Source of the DNA: Alopecurus myosuroides
Taxonomy: Eukaryota > Streptophyta > Magnoliopsida > Poales > Poaceae
NCBI GenBank assembly: GCA_028641055.1
Contig: CM054062.1
Span: forward strand, 184,449,958-184,513,957
Reading direction: 5' to 3'
DNA: 64,000 nucleotides
Position numbers and translations under genes: made by a program. The notes under the pieces are model-generated. The model made no database searches. It was given only the letters and a program-made list of their open reading frames with translations, and had not been told where the DNA came from. The stretch's first letter is position 1. Each line of letters starts with the position of its first letter. Of this stretch, positions 1 to 9,868 are shown one piece after another.

Positions 1-534
1 TTTGCTGAGCTGTAAAGGTAGGAGGCAAATACTTGGAAACAATAAAGTTAGCATAATCCGCATACCATGGACTGTCTTGAGAGCTCACTTTTATTGCAGC
101 CAACTGTTCATTAGGAAAACTATCATTACCAGGAATAGGATCATCAGAGATATTTTCTAATCTAGACAAATTATCAGCAACATGATTTTCAGCACCCTTC
201 CTATCCACAATATGTAAATCAAACTCTTGTAAGAGAAGCACCCATCTAATAAGCCTAGGCTTAGCATCTTTCTTTTCCATAAAGAACTTAATAGCAGCAT
301 GATCAGTACGAATAGTAACTTTAGAATCAACAATATAGTGCCTAAATTTATCACAAGCAAAAACTACATCTAGGTACTCTTTCTCAGTGGTAGCATAATT
401 CTTTTGAGCAGCATCAAGAGTTTTACTAGCATAATGAATAACATTTAACTTCTTATGTACCCGCTGTCCAAGAACAACACCTACAACATAATCAATAGCA
501 TCACACATAATTTCAAACGGTAAATTCCAATCAG
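1..534 (-). pseudogene. Athila 1 pol: RNase H domain and connection to integrase (partial)
   Basis: This frame is open from 534 to the left edge. It encodes a gypsy-type RNase H: an early Asp in the MCDAIDY region, a Glu in the [16 protein letters not shown] helix and an Asp in [11 protein letters not shown], followed by the [15 protein letters not shown] linker that leads towards integrase. It has no start codon because it is an internal part of the pol polyprotein. The upstream RT reading is out of frame with it at about 535, where some codons between the two domains appear to be lost. RNase H would degrade the RNA strand of the RNA:DNA hybrid during reverse transcription. The integrase lies outside the window. 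Confidence 0.85.
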
Positions 535-1648
535 GGGGTTGAACAATAGGGGCAGATATTAAAGCCTTCTTTACAATCTTCATAAAAAACAAAAGGTACA
601 TCCTTTTGAAGAAGATTAGTAAGAGGCTTTGATATTTTAGAGAAATCTTTAATAAACCTTCTATAGAAACCAACATGACCAAGAATACTACGAATACCTT
701 TGACATCCCTGGGACAGGGCATTTTCTCAATGGCTTCAACTTTAGCTCTATCAACTACAATACCTCTTTTAGAAATTTTATGTCCAAGTACAATTCATTC
801 ATTTACCATAAAGTGGCATTTCTCCCAATTAAGAACAAGATTAGTCTCCTCACATCTCTGCAAAACTTTATCAATATTCTGCAAACAATTATCAAAAGAA
901 GTTCCATAGACGGAGAAATCATCCATGAAGACTTCCACAATTTCTTCACAAAAACCATGAAAGATAGCAGACATGCATCTTTGAAAAGTAGCAAGAGCAT
1001 TACATAAACCAAAAGGCATACATCTATAAGCATAGGTTCCATAAGGACAAGTGAAAGTTGTTTTCTCTTGATCAGGCTTTCTAACAGCAATTTGAGAGAA
1101 CCCAGAATAACCATCAAGTAAGCAGAAATGAGTTTTCTTAGACAACCTCTCTAACAATTGATCAATAAAAGGCAAAGGATGATGATCTTTCTTAGTAACC
1201 TTATTAACTTTTCTAAAATCAATACACATCCTATAACCAACCACTACTCTTTGAGGAATAAGTTCATTATTTTCATTTGGCACAACAGTCATACCTCCTT
1301 TGTTGGGGACACAATGACATGACTAACCCATCTACTATCAGCAATAGGATAAATAATACCAGCGTCACGGAGTTTCAATACCTCGTTTCTTACCACATCC
1401 TCCATCTTAGGATTTAAACGTCATTGATGTTCAACAACTGGCTTTGCATCAGGTTCAATATTAATAGCATGCTGACATATAGTAGGAGAAATCCCCTTCA
1501 AATCATCAAGAGTATAACCAATAGCACCTCTGTGTTTCCTCAATATTCCCAATAATATCTCCTCTTCTTTACCAGAAAGTTTAGAACTAATAATAACAGG
1601 ATATAATTTTTTATCATCAATATGAGCATATTTAAGATTGTCAGGCAA
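535..1648 (-). pseudogene. Athila 1 pol: reverse transcriptase
   Basis: The gypsy RT is recognisable from the DFRKVNKVTKKDHHPLPFID fingers/palm region, the FLDGYSGF-like first catalytic segment (here LLDGYSGFSQI) and the FMDDF catalytic box in EVFMDDFSVYG at about 925-960. Downstream the thumb segment [16 protein letters not shown] is readable at 531-722. Damage seen: an in-frame TGA near 795 where a Gly codon is expected, a frameshift near 1300 before MTVVPNENNE, and a stop at 1421-1423 after PVVEHQ. These rule out a functional polyprotein. Codon use is AT-rich, as in the rest of this element. Confidence 0.88.
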
Positions 1649-1653
1649 AGGCT

Positions 1654-2757
1654 TTAAGTAAAAACAGGATCCTCCTTGGGTGGTAATGTGGTACCCAAGT
1701 CTTCCAACGGTAAATTAAGTTTCAGCATCGCTGGCTGATGTAGGAAAATCTCGTCAATTTCATTTCTTTCTTCCATAAAGAAATCACTTTCGTGGTCTTC
1801 CATGTATTGCTGCAAAGGATTGTTAGGAGCAAGATCAATAGCAGCCAATTGTTCAAATCTATAATCCTCATTAGGTAATTCAGCTTCATAAGGTGCTTTA
1901 GCAAATTTGGAGAAATTAAATTCATAAGACGCTCCATCAAACTTTCTAAGGATTTTCTCCTTTTTACAATCTATAACAGCACGACAAGTGTTTAAGAAAG
2001 GTCTACCAAATATAATAGGACAAGTATCACTAGCAGAAGTGCCTAGTACTAGAAAATCAGCAGGATATTTAGTTTTACGACATAATACCTCCACGTCTCT
2101 AACAATACCAATCGAATAAATAGTTTCCCTATTAGCAAGTTGAATAATCACATCGATGTCTTAAAGTTCACAAGAACCAATTTCATGCATTATTTCTTTA
2201 TAAAGCTCATAAGGAATATCACTAGAACTAGCACCAATATCACACAAACCATAATAGCAATGATCACCTATCCTAACAGATAGCACATGAACACTAGGTT
2301 TCCTAGATTTACTAGAATGAGAGACAATATTAGAAGCATCTTCACAAAATATAATGTGTCCCTCTTCTACATTTTTCAGAAACAAGGTCCTTTACTATTG
2401 CTACTTTAGGTTCTACAGTTATTTGTTCCTCGGGTTCTACAGGTTTCCTTGCACTTTTATTAACCACACTAGCTAACATAGAATGTTCTTTTACCTTAGC
2501 AGGGAAAGGCATTTTCTCAATATAAGGTTCAGGCACAATAGAATTAATGGTATGAACTTCTATATCTATAGCAGGAACACAATTAACAGTATGTTTATAA
2601 GGTGCATGGTACTTATCCCATTCCTTTTTGGGAATATCAATATAAGAAGCAAAAGCCTTATATAAGTTTGCAACAACTTGAGAATCAAGACCATAAACAA
2701 TACTAACATTATGAAAATCGTAGGATGACATAAAAGTTTTAATGCATTCATAATCAT
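1654..2757 (-). pseudogene. Athila 1 gag C-terminus and aspartic protease
   Basis: The reading runs from a Lys/Glu-rich gag tail (about 2730-2380) into the retropepsin region. The active-site-like CDIGASS motif is at about 2240, and the second conserved block PIIFGRPFLNTCRAVIDC is at about 1975-2025. The sequence continues to the pre-RT acidic spacer. A TAA at 2161-2163 interrupts the protease in frame, and a frameshift near 2370 separates it from gag. The protease would cut the Gag-Pol polyprotein. With these breaks this copy cannot make it. Confidence 0.82.
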
Positions 2758-3384
2758 AATTTATACCTGACTTTCTACCTTTGTCATTCTCCCATCCTTC
2801 AGTGTTTATTTGAATACGGTCAAGAAGATCCCATTTAGCTTCATCCTTATCATGAAGAGAAAGCCTTGCAATAAAATTGTTAATAACAATATTACTGGGG
2901 AGCTTGAATGTGGCATTTGAGAATTAGTAACTTCAATCTCCCCCATGTTTGGGAAATACTCTCTCCGTCATGAGGCCAAAAATTATATATATATATATAT
3001 AATCCTGATCTCTATGAATTTTACTTGGAGGATAGAATTTAGAATAAAAGAGAGGCACATTTTTCTCCCATCCAGTAGTCTGGCTATTTTTCAGCAGTTT
3101 GAACCATTCATCGGCTCGGCCTGTTAATGATATGGAGAATAATTTCCTCTTCACTTGGCCCATTGTAATACCTACACACTTGAACAACTCGCATAATTCA
3201 TGTAAAAAGAGCAAATGATCACCAGGATGGACAGTTCCATCACGTGAATATCAGTTATTCATAACATGTTCGACAATCTTTATAGGTATTTATAAGGATC
3301 CAAATCATCAGGCGGTGGGTCACTTACTACCCTAGAAGTGGCAGCAGTGCCCACAAATAAGGACTCAAAAGGAGATCCAAACAT
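2758..3384 (-). pseudogene. Athila 1 gag N-terminal half
   Basis: Gag starts at an ATG at 3384-3382 (MFGSPFESL). A capsid-like core follows (QVKRKLFSISLTGRADEWFKLL at about 3165-3100) and then SKFYPPSKIHRDQD. The reading meets early stops near 3290 and near 2930, and a TA-dinucleotide run (2978-3001) replaces part of the capsid. Gag forms the cytoplasmic particle that packages element RNA. Recognition is by similarity to the gag of Athila element 2 at 27566-29200 in this same window. Confidence 0.75.
2978..3001. repeat. (TA)n microsatellite in Athila 1 gag
   Basis: An uninterrupted TA-dinucleotide tract replaces gag coding sequence. It probably expanded after the copy died. Confidence 0.9.
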
Positions 3385-3470
3385 AGTGTAATAAAGCAGT
3401 AGATAGTAATAAAATTAGCACTTACAACAGAAGCTTCCTTTATCAATTCAACTTCCCAATAGCGCTTAGC

Positions 3471-3488
3471 TCCCCTGCAACGGCGCCA
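3471..3488 (-). promoter_or_regulatory. Primer binding site of Athila 1
   Basis: On the minus strand this reads TGGCGCCGTTGCAGGGGA, 12 nt inside the LTR end at 3501. It is complementary to the 3' end expected of tRNA-Asp with one mismatch, the usual primer of Athila-clade elements. Confidence 0.85.
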
Positions 3489-6238
3489 AAAAAATATTCT
3501 TGATGACCCACAGGTATAGGGGGTGTATCATAGTACTTTCGATAAATAAGGGTGTCGAACCCAACGAGGAGCAGAAGGTGTTGACAAGCAGTTTCGATGA
3601 AGGAATAACTGTAAATACTGAAAGATAAATTTGTAGTTTTTTTTTGATATTGCAGATAAATAAAGAGCGAGCAAATAAAATGCAGTAATAATAATTGCAG
3701 CAAGTGGCCCAATCCTTTCTTCATCAAATGACAAGCCGGTGGGTTTACTTATGATTAACAAACATTCTCGAGGACACGCGAGAGGTTTCTGTCAAGTGTT
3801 TTTGTTTCATTTCGCTGAATAATCTTTAGTGTTTTGATAAGTGTTGTGTGGTTGAACCTATGCTAGTGTACCATCCCATCCAAGACCAATACACAAGAAA
3901 GTAATTAAGAAATAAATCTAACCACAACTTTAAACTCCGGGATCCTACGCTCCCTCATGCAATGGTTTCCTAACGAGGGTTTAGGTTTCTGTCACTCCGG
4001 CAACCCCACAATTAGTAGCCAAATACACTATGCATTACCCTAGGCCCATAAATGGTGAAGTATCATGTAGTCGACGTTCACATGACACCACTAGAAGAAT
4101 AACACCACAACTTAAATATCAAACCATTAAATATTACTCAACATTACTTCACTACTAACAACTTGACTTCTCCCATGTCCTCAAGAACAACACGAACTAC
4201 TCACAAGACATCATATGGATCATGATCATAGGTAATATAATGGTGATTAACAATCTAGACATAAACCTAATCCAATGGTTTAACTCAATAGCATCAACTA
4301 CAAGTAGTAATCAACACCGGGAAAGATTCCCCTATGAAATAGACAAGATGCAACCCTAGATGTTACAGCAGAACGGAGTGGAGCTGAGGGTGATGATGGT
4401 GGAGATGATGATGATGATCCCGATGAAGTACATCTCGATGACGGTGACGATGGCGATGATTTCCCCCCTTCGGGGAGGAATTTCCCCGGCAGATTTCTCC
4501 ATGCCGGAGAGCTTTTCTCTCTTTGTTGTTTTCCGTCCTGAGGAGGCGGTGGAAAGACTCCTCGATGATTCTATGTGTGTTAGGGTTCCTGGGGGATGAA
4601 GCACGTCGAAGGGGCAAGACAGAGGTGGGCCAGGGCCTCCTCACCACCCCCAGTGTGACGCCCCGAGATCGGGCACTATGCAGATTCCAGCATTCCCGCC
4701 AAAATCCACATAATAACCGATTCCAGGTTGCCACTTGGGATAACATTACAACAGTTCATGAATAATCCACAACAACAATAGAAAAGATATATACAAGAAG
4801 ACTCAAACGAGTCAAGGATACAACTGATACAATACAAAGATCCAAATAACAGCGGAAGAAACAACATAGCGTCCGACTACGGACAAGATACAAATTGGAC
4901 TAAGAGTCCTGAAGATAACCGAGAGCGTCCAATCCCTGTCCAGGCCAAGCCGGAGGGATTCCCAAGCTAACGTCGTCAGACTTCAAACCTGTTGACTGCA
5001 ATATTGAATATGCAGCCACGAAAAAGATTCGTGGGTCAGTACGGTTAAGTACTGGCAAGTGGATAAACCATACTCACAAGATACCGGCGTAACCAGTCAT
5101 CACAAGATACAAATACTTTGGGTTCAACGGAAAGGAAGGGATTATTGCAAATAAGCGACAGCGGGCTGCACTAACCAACTACAGAGACTCACTACCACGT
5201 CCGGCTAAAAGAGGGGGATAAGATAGCGTATCGTAACCAACTAGTACTAACCACCCAAACAAACCCATCCAATGTTACCCCCTGCTAAGGAAGCAACCCA
5301 AGGATAACTCACACTGTTGGATTAATGATGGTTCAAGTTATTGTGTCAATAAGACTATTACTAGTCAAATTATCATTAGTTAGGTGTAAGTTATTCTGAG
5401 TACTTGTTAGCCAGTACTTTCACCAAGTCATCCATAACCGCGGAAAACACCGCTTCTCGAGAAGATTTACCCTGCAGGGGTGCACCAATTTGGCCGTACA
5501 CGTAAGAATAACCCGCCAGACGGGGATCAAACCCACAAAGCGAGGTACTCAACACAACCCAACTCTTCTTCGCATCAAGCCCAAAGAAACCCGTGCAATT
5601 AAGCGCACGGCTAATCAAGCCCCACGAAGAAAAGGGGACCCTCATAGCACTCTAAGAACGTGTCTCCCTAAATGCCGACTACAAAAGTTCCACCCTGGCC
5701 TGGGTTTGCAAGATCATGCATGCGGCAAATGGAAAACCCGAACTAAATGAGGCGATTTGGACGAGATGCGAATCGAATCAAATTGAGGGGGGCGCCCATA
5801 CTCGCTTCCCACATGCGGTTAGTGCGATCATCATGGATCAGTAGACAAGACCCTTTTCCTAATTAGGGTCGACACTAGCAGGCTTCAAAACCACACCGGG
5901 CCTCCTGCCGGTGCATTATCATCAAATTATTATTACCCAAAACATTAACATGTTGTTGATTGAATTGAAACCCAACTATCAAACTAAACAGGTGATAAGA
6001 CGGACAACAAGACTTGAGCGCAAACAACAGTAAGCATGCAACTACGACACGAGGGCCAACGGGGTAAACAAACAACAGTTGATAGGAAGTGGACGGAAGG
6101 TTATGTCATGGCTGCAAGGTAAACATATAATAGGATCGAGACACAAGCATCGAATCAACAGGCTAGAATAAGAACAACGGAAAGAATCGGTAACAAGTGA
6201 TGATAGGCAGCCATTTGGCAGCAAGTGAGTATACTTGC

Positions 6239-6301
6239 CTGGAATCCAGCAAGTAGAGGTACATCCGCAGAACTTGTCGTTGCTCACATCATCTCAACGT
6301 C
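6239..6301 (-). other. Exon-like segment in giant LTR 1
   Basis: On the minus strand a CTTCTTCCCGGATAG acceptor-like sequence precedes GACGTTGAG, and the segment ends CAG followed by GCAAGT. The same pair of borders delimits 24819-24896 in giant LTR 2. In this copy all frames contain stops, so it is not coding now. Confidence 0.45.
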
Positions 6302-7317
6302 CTATCCGGGAAGAAGCATCGAACCTCGAACAAACACCGGATGCAACAATTACTACTACGGCAAAAGATCCAGCATGATCAAGATATGGATGCATGACAA
6401 TTTAATTGATGCATCAAGATAAACTAGTTGACAAGATAACATGTTTAAATGGACCCATATGCAATTTTGGGTTGCATATGGAAAACCCATGAATTAAGGT
6501 TGAATTAATTGATCTAAGATTAACCAACATGTGAAGGTGAATTAGCATGATGCATGGATGAGGAAAAACAATGAGAAAACAACAAGGGATTCAATTTGAA
6601 ATAAGGTTTACCAAGTTTGGAATTTTATTTATTAAGTTATGAAATTTTGGTTTCTTAAAGGTGTTACACAAGCATTTGTTGTTTTCACCAATTTAAATTG
6701 TTCAAAATAGATAACAAAGTTTATATTTGAAAAGGTGGTTCAATTTAGCATGGAAAACATATTTCATATGTGACATTTGAATTAATATTGAATTAGTTAT
6801 GAATTTCACCATTTCAATGATTTAATTAAAGCATTAAGTAATTGCATTAATTTTATTTATCCAAAACAGAAAACAAATGTTATATTTGGAAAGAGTATGA
6901 AATTTTGGTTGAAAAACATATTTTATATGGGACATTTGAAATATATTTGAATTTGTTATGGATTTAATCAAATTCATAAGAGTTATTTGAATTTGAAGTT
7001 TTGAAAATATTTGGAAAGTTCAAAACAGTAAACAAAATACATATTTGAAAAGTTCATGAGTTTCTGATTGGGATACATATTTTGTTTGTGCAATTTGGAG
7101 TTACCAATTAAAAGTTATGATTTATAGAAGATACCCACATTTTCTGGAATTTTGGAAATAGGAAAAAAAGACTGGAACTTTTCTCACCAAAGGGTAACTA
7201 GCCCGACTGAATGACACATGGGCCAGGGGAAAGCTGACTGGGCTGTAGCTTCTAGGACGCTGACAGATGGGGCCCGATTGTCAACACGGAAAAAAGAAGA
7301 AAAAGTGGGTGCTTTGC

Positions 7318-7562
7318 ATCCCAAGAGGATCGAACTCGGGTCTCCCGAGTGCAAGACAAGGGCCCAGGCCATTGGGCTGAGCTGCTGTTGTTGTAGATTC
7401 AGGGCGCATGCCACTTTTTCACGTTTAGAAACAGGAAGCGAACGCGAATAGACGAACCAAAATTCAGAGAAAAAAGGTGCGGCCGCGGGGATTCGACCTC
7501 CTGCCCTCGCGGAAGCGCGCGCAGCGTCCTTGCCACTGGGCTGGGAGTCGACTTGTGATAGG
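7318..7562 (-). other. Two tRNA-like box A/box B segments in giant LTR 1
   Basis: On the minus strand 7562-7478 has an AGTGGCAAGGACGC box-A-like block, an AGGTCGAATCCCC box-B-like block, and a CCGCGGCCGCACC end followed by TTTTTT. A second unit, about 7390-7318, has GCTCAGCCCAATGG and GAGTTCGATCC. Neither folds by eye into a complete tRNA, so I do not call a tRNA gene. They may derive from a tRNA or a SINE. Confidence 0.35.
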
Positions 7563-9134
7563 ATGCAGCGCTGAGGCAACATAAGGTGAATTCGTGCAGT
7601 ATGAACTGACGAAACTGCAGACAGTTTCTGTCTGTACGTTTGACTGCGGAACAACGAAGGCGGGCGGGAATGGAGCAGATGATCGGAGGAAGCACATGAT
7701 GCAATCGAGCCGGGAAATAAGGGGAATCGAAAGGGCAGCTCACCGGGAGGGGCGCGGTGTCGTTGTTCGTGCTCGGCGGGGTCGGAGGCGGCGATGATCG
7801 GAGGAGGAACTCCGGTGTATTTCTCGGTTTTCAGAGAGGTTCAGAGGGAGCAGATACAGGGGAGGAAGAGGAGAAGGGGATCGGCGGCTGGAGGAGGGGG
7901 AGAGGACTAGGGCGAGCAGTTAGGGTTCGTGGGAACCTCCTGGCTAGATATAGGAGGAGGGGGGAGCGTGCAGGGGGGGGGCGACGTGGAGGCCGCTCGT
8001 CCACGGGCGTGCTCACCTGCTCCCTCTGTGTCTCCGTACGGTGGAAGAAGAACAGGGGAACGGGCTGGATGGTGAGGTGCGGTTGGGCCTTGGGCTGGGC
8101 TGCCAGGAGGTGGGAGAAAAGAGAAAAGGGGAAGGGAAGGCCTGGGGTGGGCTGTGTTTAGGTGGGCTGGCCGTGGGGCTGGCCTGCCTCCCACAGCTCA
8201 CCTCTCTTTTTATTTTTTCCCTTTTTTTTTGCTTGTAAGAAAGAAAAGGAGAGAGAGAAAAGGATAGGTTGGGGTTTGGGGTTTTAATTTTTATGAAATA
8301 TTTTATTAATTTTCAAACAGCAAGTCAAAGCAATTTAACATTATGTGCAAATATTTGAAATACTAATTTGAGTTTTAAGTTGCTATTTGAATTTCCATTA
8401 GTATTTCATAAGGATTTGGTTTTTAAACAATTTATTCAATAAACCCAAACAATTATGAAACCTTATTGAATTTAATTGTTTGCAAGAATTTAATGTTTAA
8501 ACCACAATTGAATCATGCCCATTATGATTGATTTTGAAGTGAATTTGAATTTGCCATTTAGGGTGTTGATTAAAGGGAGTTTTTATTTAACAAGCAATTT
8601 AAATAAATCAACTTCAAACTATTTGAAAACAAGTTGAGGTGTTTAGTTTGCAACTTTCAATTGGAAATTTTAGACATGTTTTGAAAGTTTAAATTGGTTT
8701 GGATTTTTGAGTGGTTTTGAGAACAGGATGCAATGCATATGATGCATGTGATGCAAAAATAAAAAGGAAAGCAACCAATTTTTCTACTTAGGGGGAACAC
8801 CCCAGGTGTTACACCCAGGCGCGGCCAGAGGTGGGCCCACGCCTGGGCATGGTGAGGGCCCTTGGTGGCCCTCCTCTGGCTGCCCTTTTGGCTTCCTCCG
8901 TCTTCGGGTGAAATAGGAACTTTCCGATGATTTCCGGGGTGCTGTGATCTTCGCGAATATGGTATCCCGACGCTCTGTTTTCCAGCAGAATTCTGACTAT
9001 GGGGTTCAACTCTCCAATTATTGGAAAACATGCAAAATAGGTGAAATAACATAAGTATCATGCTCCAATATGATATATATCACTTAATAACAGCAAATTA
9101 TTATATAAAATAGTGATACAAAATGGATGTATCA

Positions 9135-9387
9135 AATCCACATTGGTAGATCCAAATATAATATCATCAACATATACTTGGCATACAAAGAAATGTTCAT
9201 CTACAATCTTTGTAAAAAGTGTGGGATCAATTAGCCTAATTATGAAACCACGGTCTACTAAGAACTCCTTTAGATGATCATACCCAGGATGTGGGTCTTG
9301 CTTGAGGCCATACAAAGCCTTATGGAGTAAGTAGACATGCTTAGGATACTTGGGATCTTTGAATCCCGGAGATTGTTTAACATATAC
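9135..9387 (-). pseudogene. Scaffold copia RT, catalytic half
   Basis: Typical copia RT: YVKQSPGFKDP, LHKALYGLKQ, DPTLFTKI and the catalytic box FVCQVYVDDIIFGSTN (about 9195-9150). Reading stops at 9134 where Athila 1 is inserted and continues upstream of the Tat element at 20035. The TSD TATAC of the Tat element lies at 9383-9387, in the codons before YVKQ. The YVDD box itself is intact. Confidence 0.9.
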
Positions 9388-9868
9388 TGACAGGGGGATG
9401 CTAACCCGGTATGCCAAGCTCTGAGGAAATAACCCGGCCCGAAGGATGGCGTGCAGGATTCGGCTAAGAATAAAGAAGCTTGTGGAGGCCCAAACTTGTG
9501 GGCTTAACGGCCCGGGTTATGGGCTATTGTAAAGGAAAGTTATGGTTAGTGCGCCGTGTTCATGTAGGATCCGGAATATGCCTTGCCGAATAAGTTAGGG
9601 GGTACGGGTGCTTTATAAACCGACCCTCAGGTATAGTTTTGCAGAGAGATCTAAGAACCCTAGCAATATCGTGTGATATCGAGTATCCAGTGTAAACTCT
9701 AAATCGAGTTATTGTATCGAGAATAGAGATCCGGCGACTTTGATTGCCGGCTGTCAGATCAAGTTGTACCATGTCTTCTCTTGAGCTAAACCCTCTCCCG
9801 AACGCCTGCGTCGACTTGCCCCAAGATCAGTTACCCCTGGTAACATCTGCCGTGATTATCCCACGACA
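9388..9868 (+). repeat. 5' LTR of Tat element
   Basis: TG...CA bounded, 481 bp. It holds a CTTTATAAAC TATA box at 9611-9620. The long sense frame already opens at 9744 in its last part. Confidence 0.95.
9611..9620 (+). promoter_or_regulatory. TATA box of the Tat LTR
   Basis: CTTTATAAAC about 225 bp into the LTR, in the expected position for the U3/R promoter. The same sequence is present in the 3' LTR. Confidence 0.65.

Larger units (their letters stand above)
4654..8813 (-). mobile_element. Giant solo LTR 1 (LARD/Sukkula-like), TSD CCCAG
   Basis: This 4160-bp unit is flanked by a perfect 5-bp TSD, CCCAG (4649-4653 and 8814-8818). On the minus strand it starts TGTAACACC and ends GGCGTCACA. 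It has no long coding frame, no internal primer site and no second LTR, so it is best read as a solo LTR. Size and termini resemble the giant LTRs of Triticeae LARD elements such as Sukkula; that name is from memory. A GC-rich block (about 7400-8200) with a TATATCTAG-type sequence and CT-rich leader on the minus strand looks like promoter plus first exon. The segment 5756-5917 is nearly identical, in reverse, to 25221-25380 of giant LTR 2. Confidence 0.8.
1..9134 (-). mobile_element. Athila-type Ty3/gypsy retrotransposon 1 (5' part)
   Basis: Reading leftward on the minus strand the order is 5' LTR (9134-3501), primer site, gag, protease, RT and RNase H, then the window edge. The RT and gag style matches the Athila clade (Triticeae Sabrina/WHAM group). 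It is inserted in the RT of a copia element, whose reading resumes at 9135. The left half and its TSD lie outside the window. The coding part carries several stops and frameshifts, so this copy is dead. Exact family assignment needs a repeat-library search. Confidence 0.9.
3501..9134 (-). repeat. 5' LTR of Athila 1 (split by a giant solo LTR)
   Basis: On the minus strand the LTR begins TGATACATCC at 9134 and ends GGGTCATCA at 3501. Removing the nested element 4654-8813 and one copy of its TSD leaves about 1.47 kb. A GAT/GATG-rich low-complexity patch lies at about 4385-4450. The opposite LTR is beyond the left edge, so age cannot be estimated. Confidence 0.85.

Noticed and set aside
7318..7562. 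Possible functional tRNA genes
   Set aside because: Box A/B-like strings are present, but the acceptor and anticodon stems do not close by eye. Kept only as tRNA-like segments.
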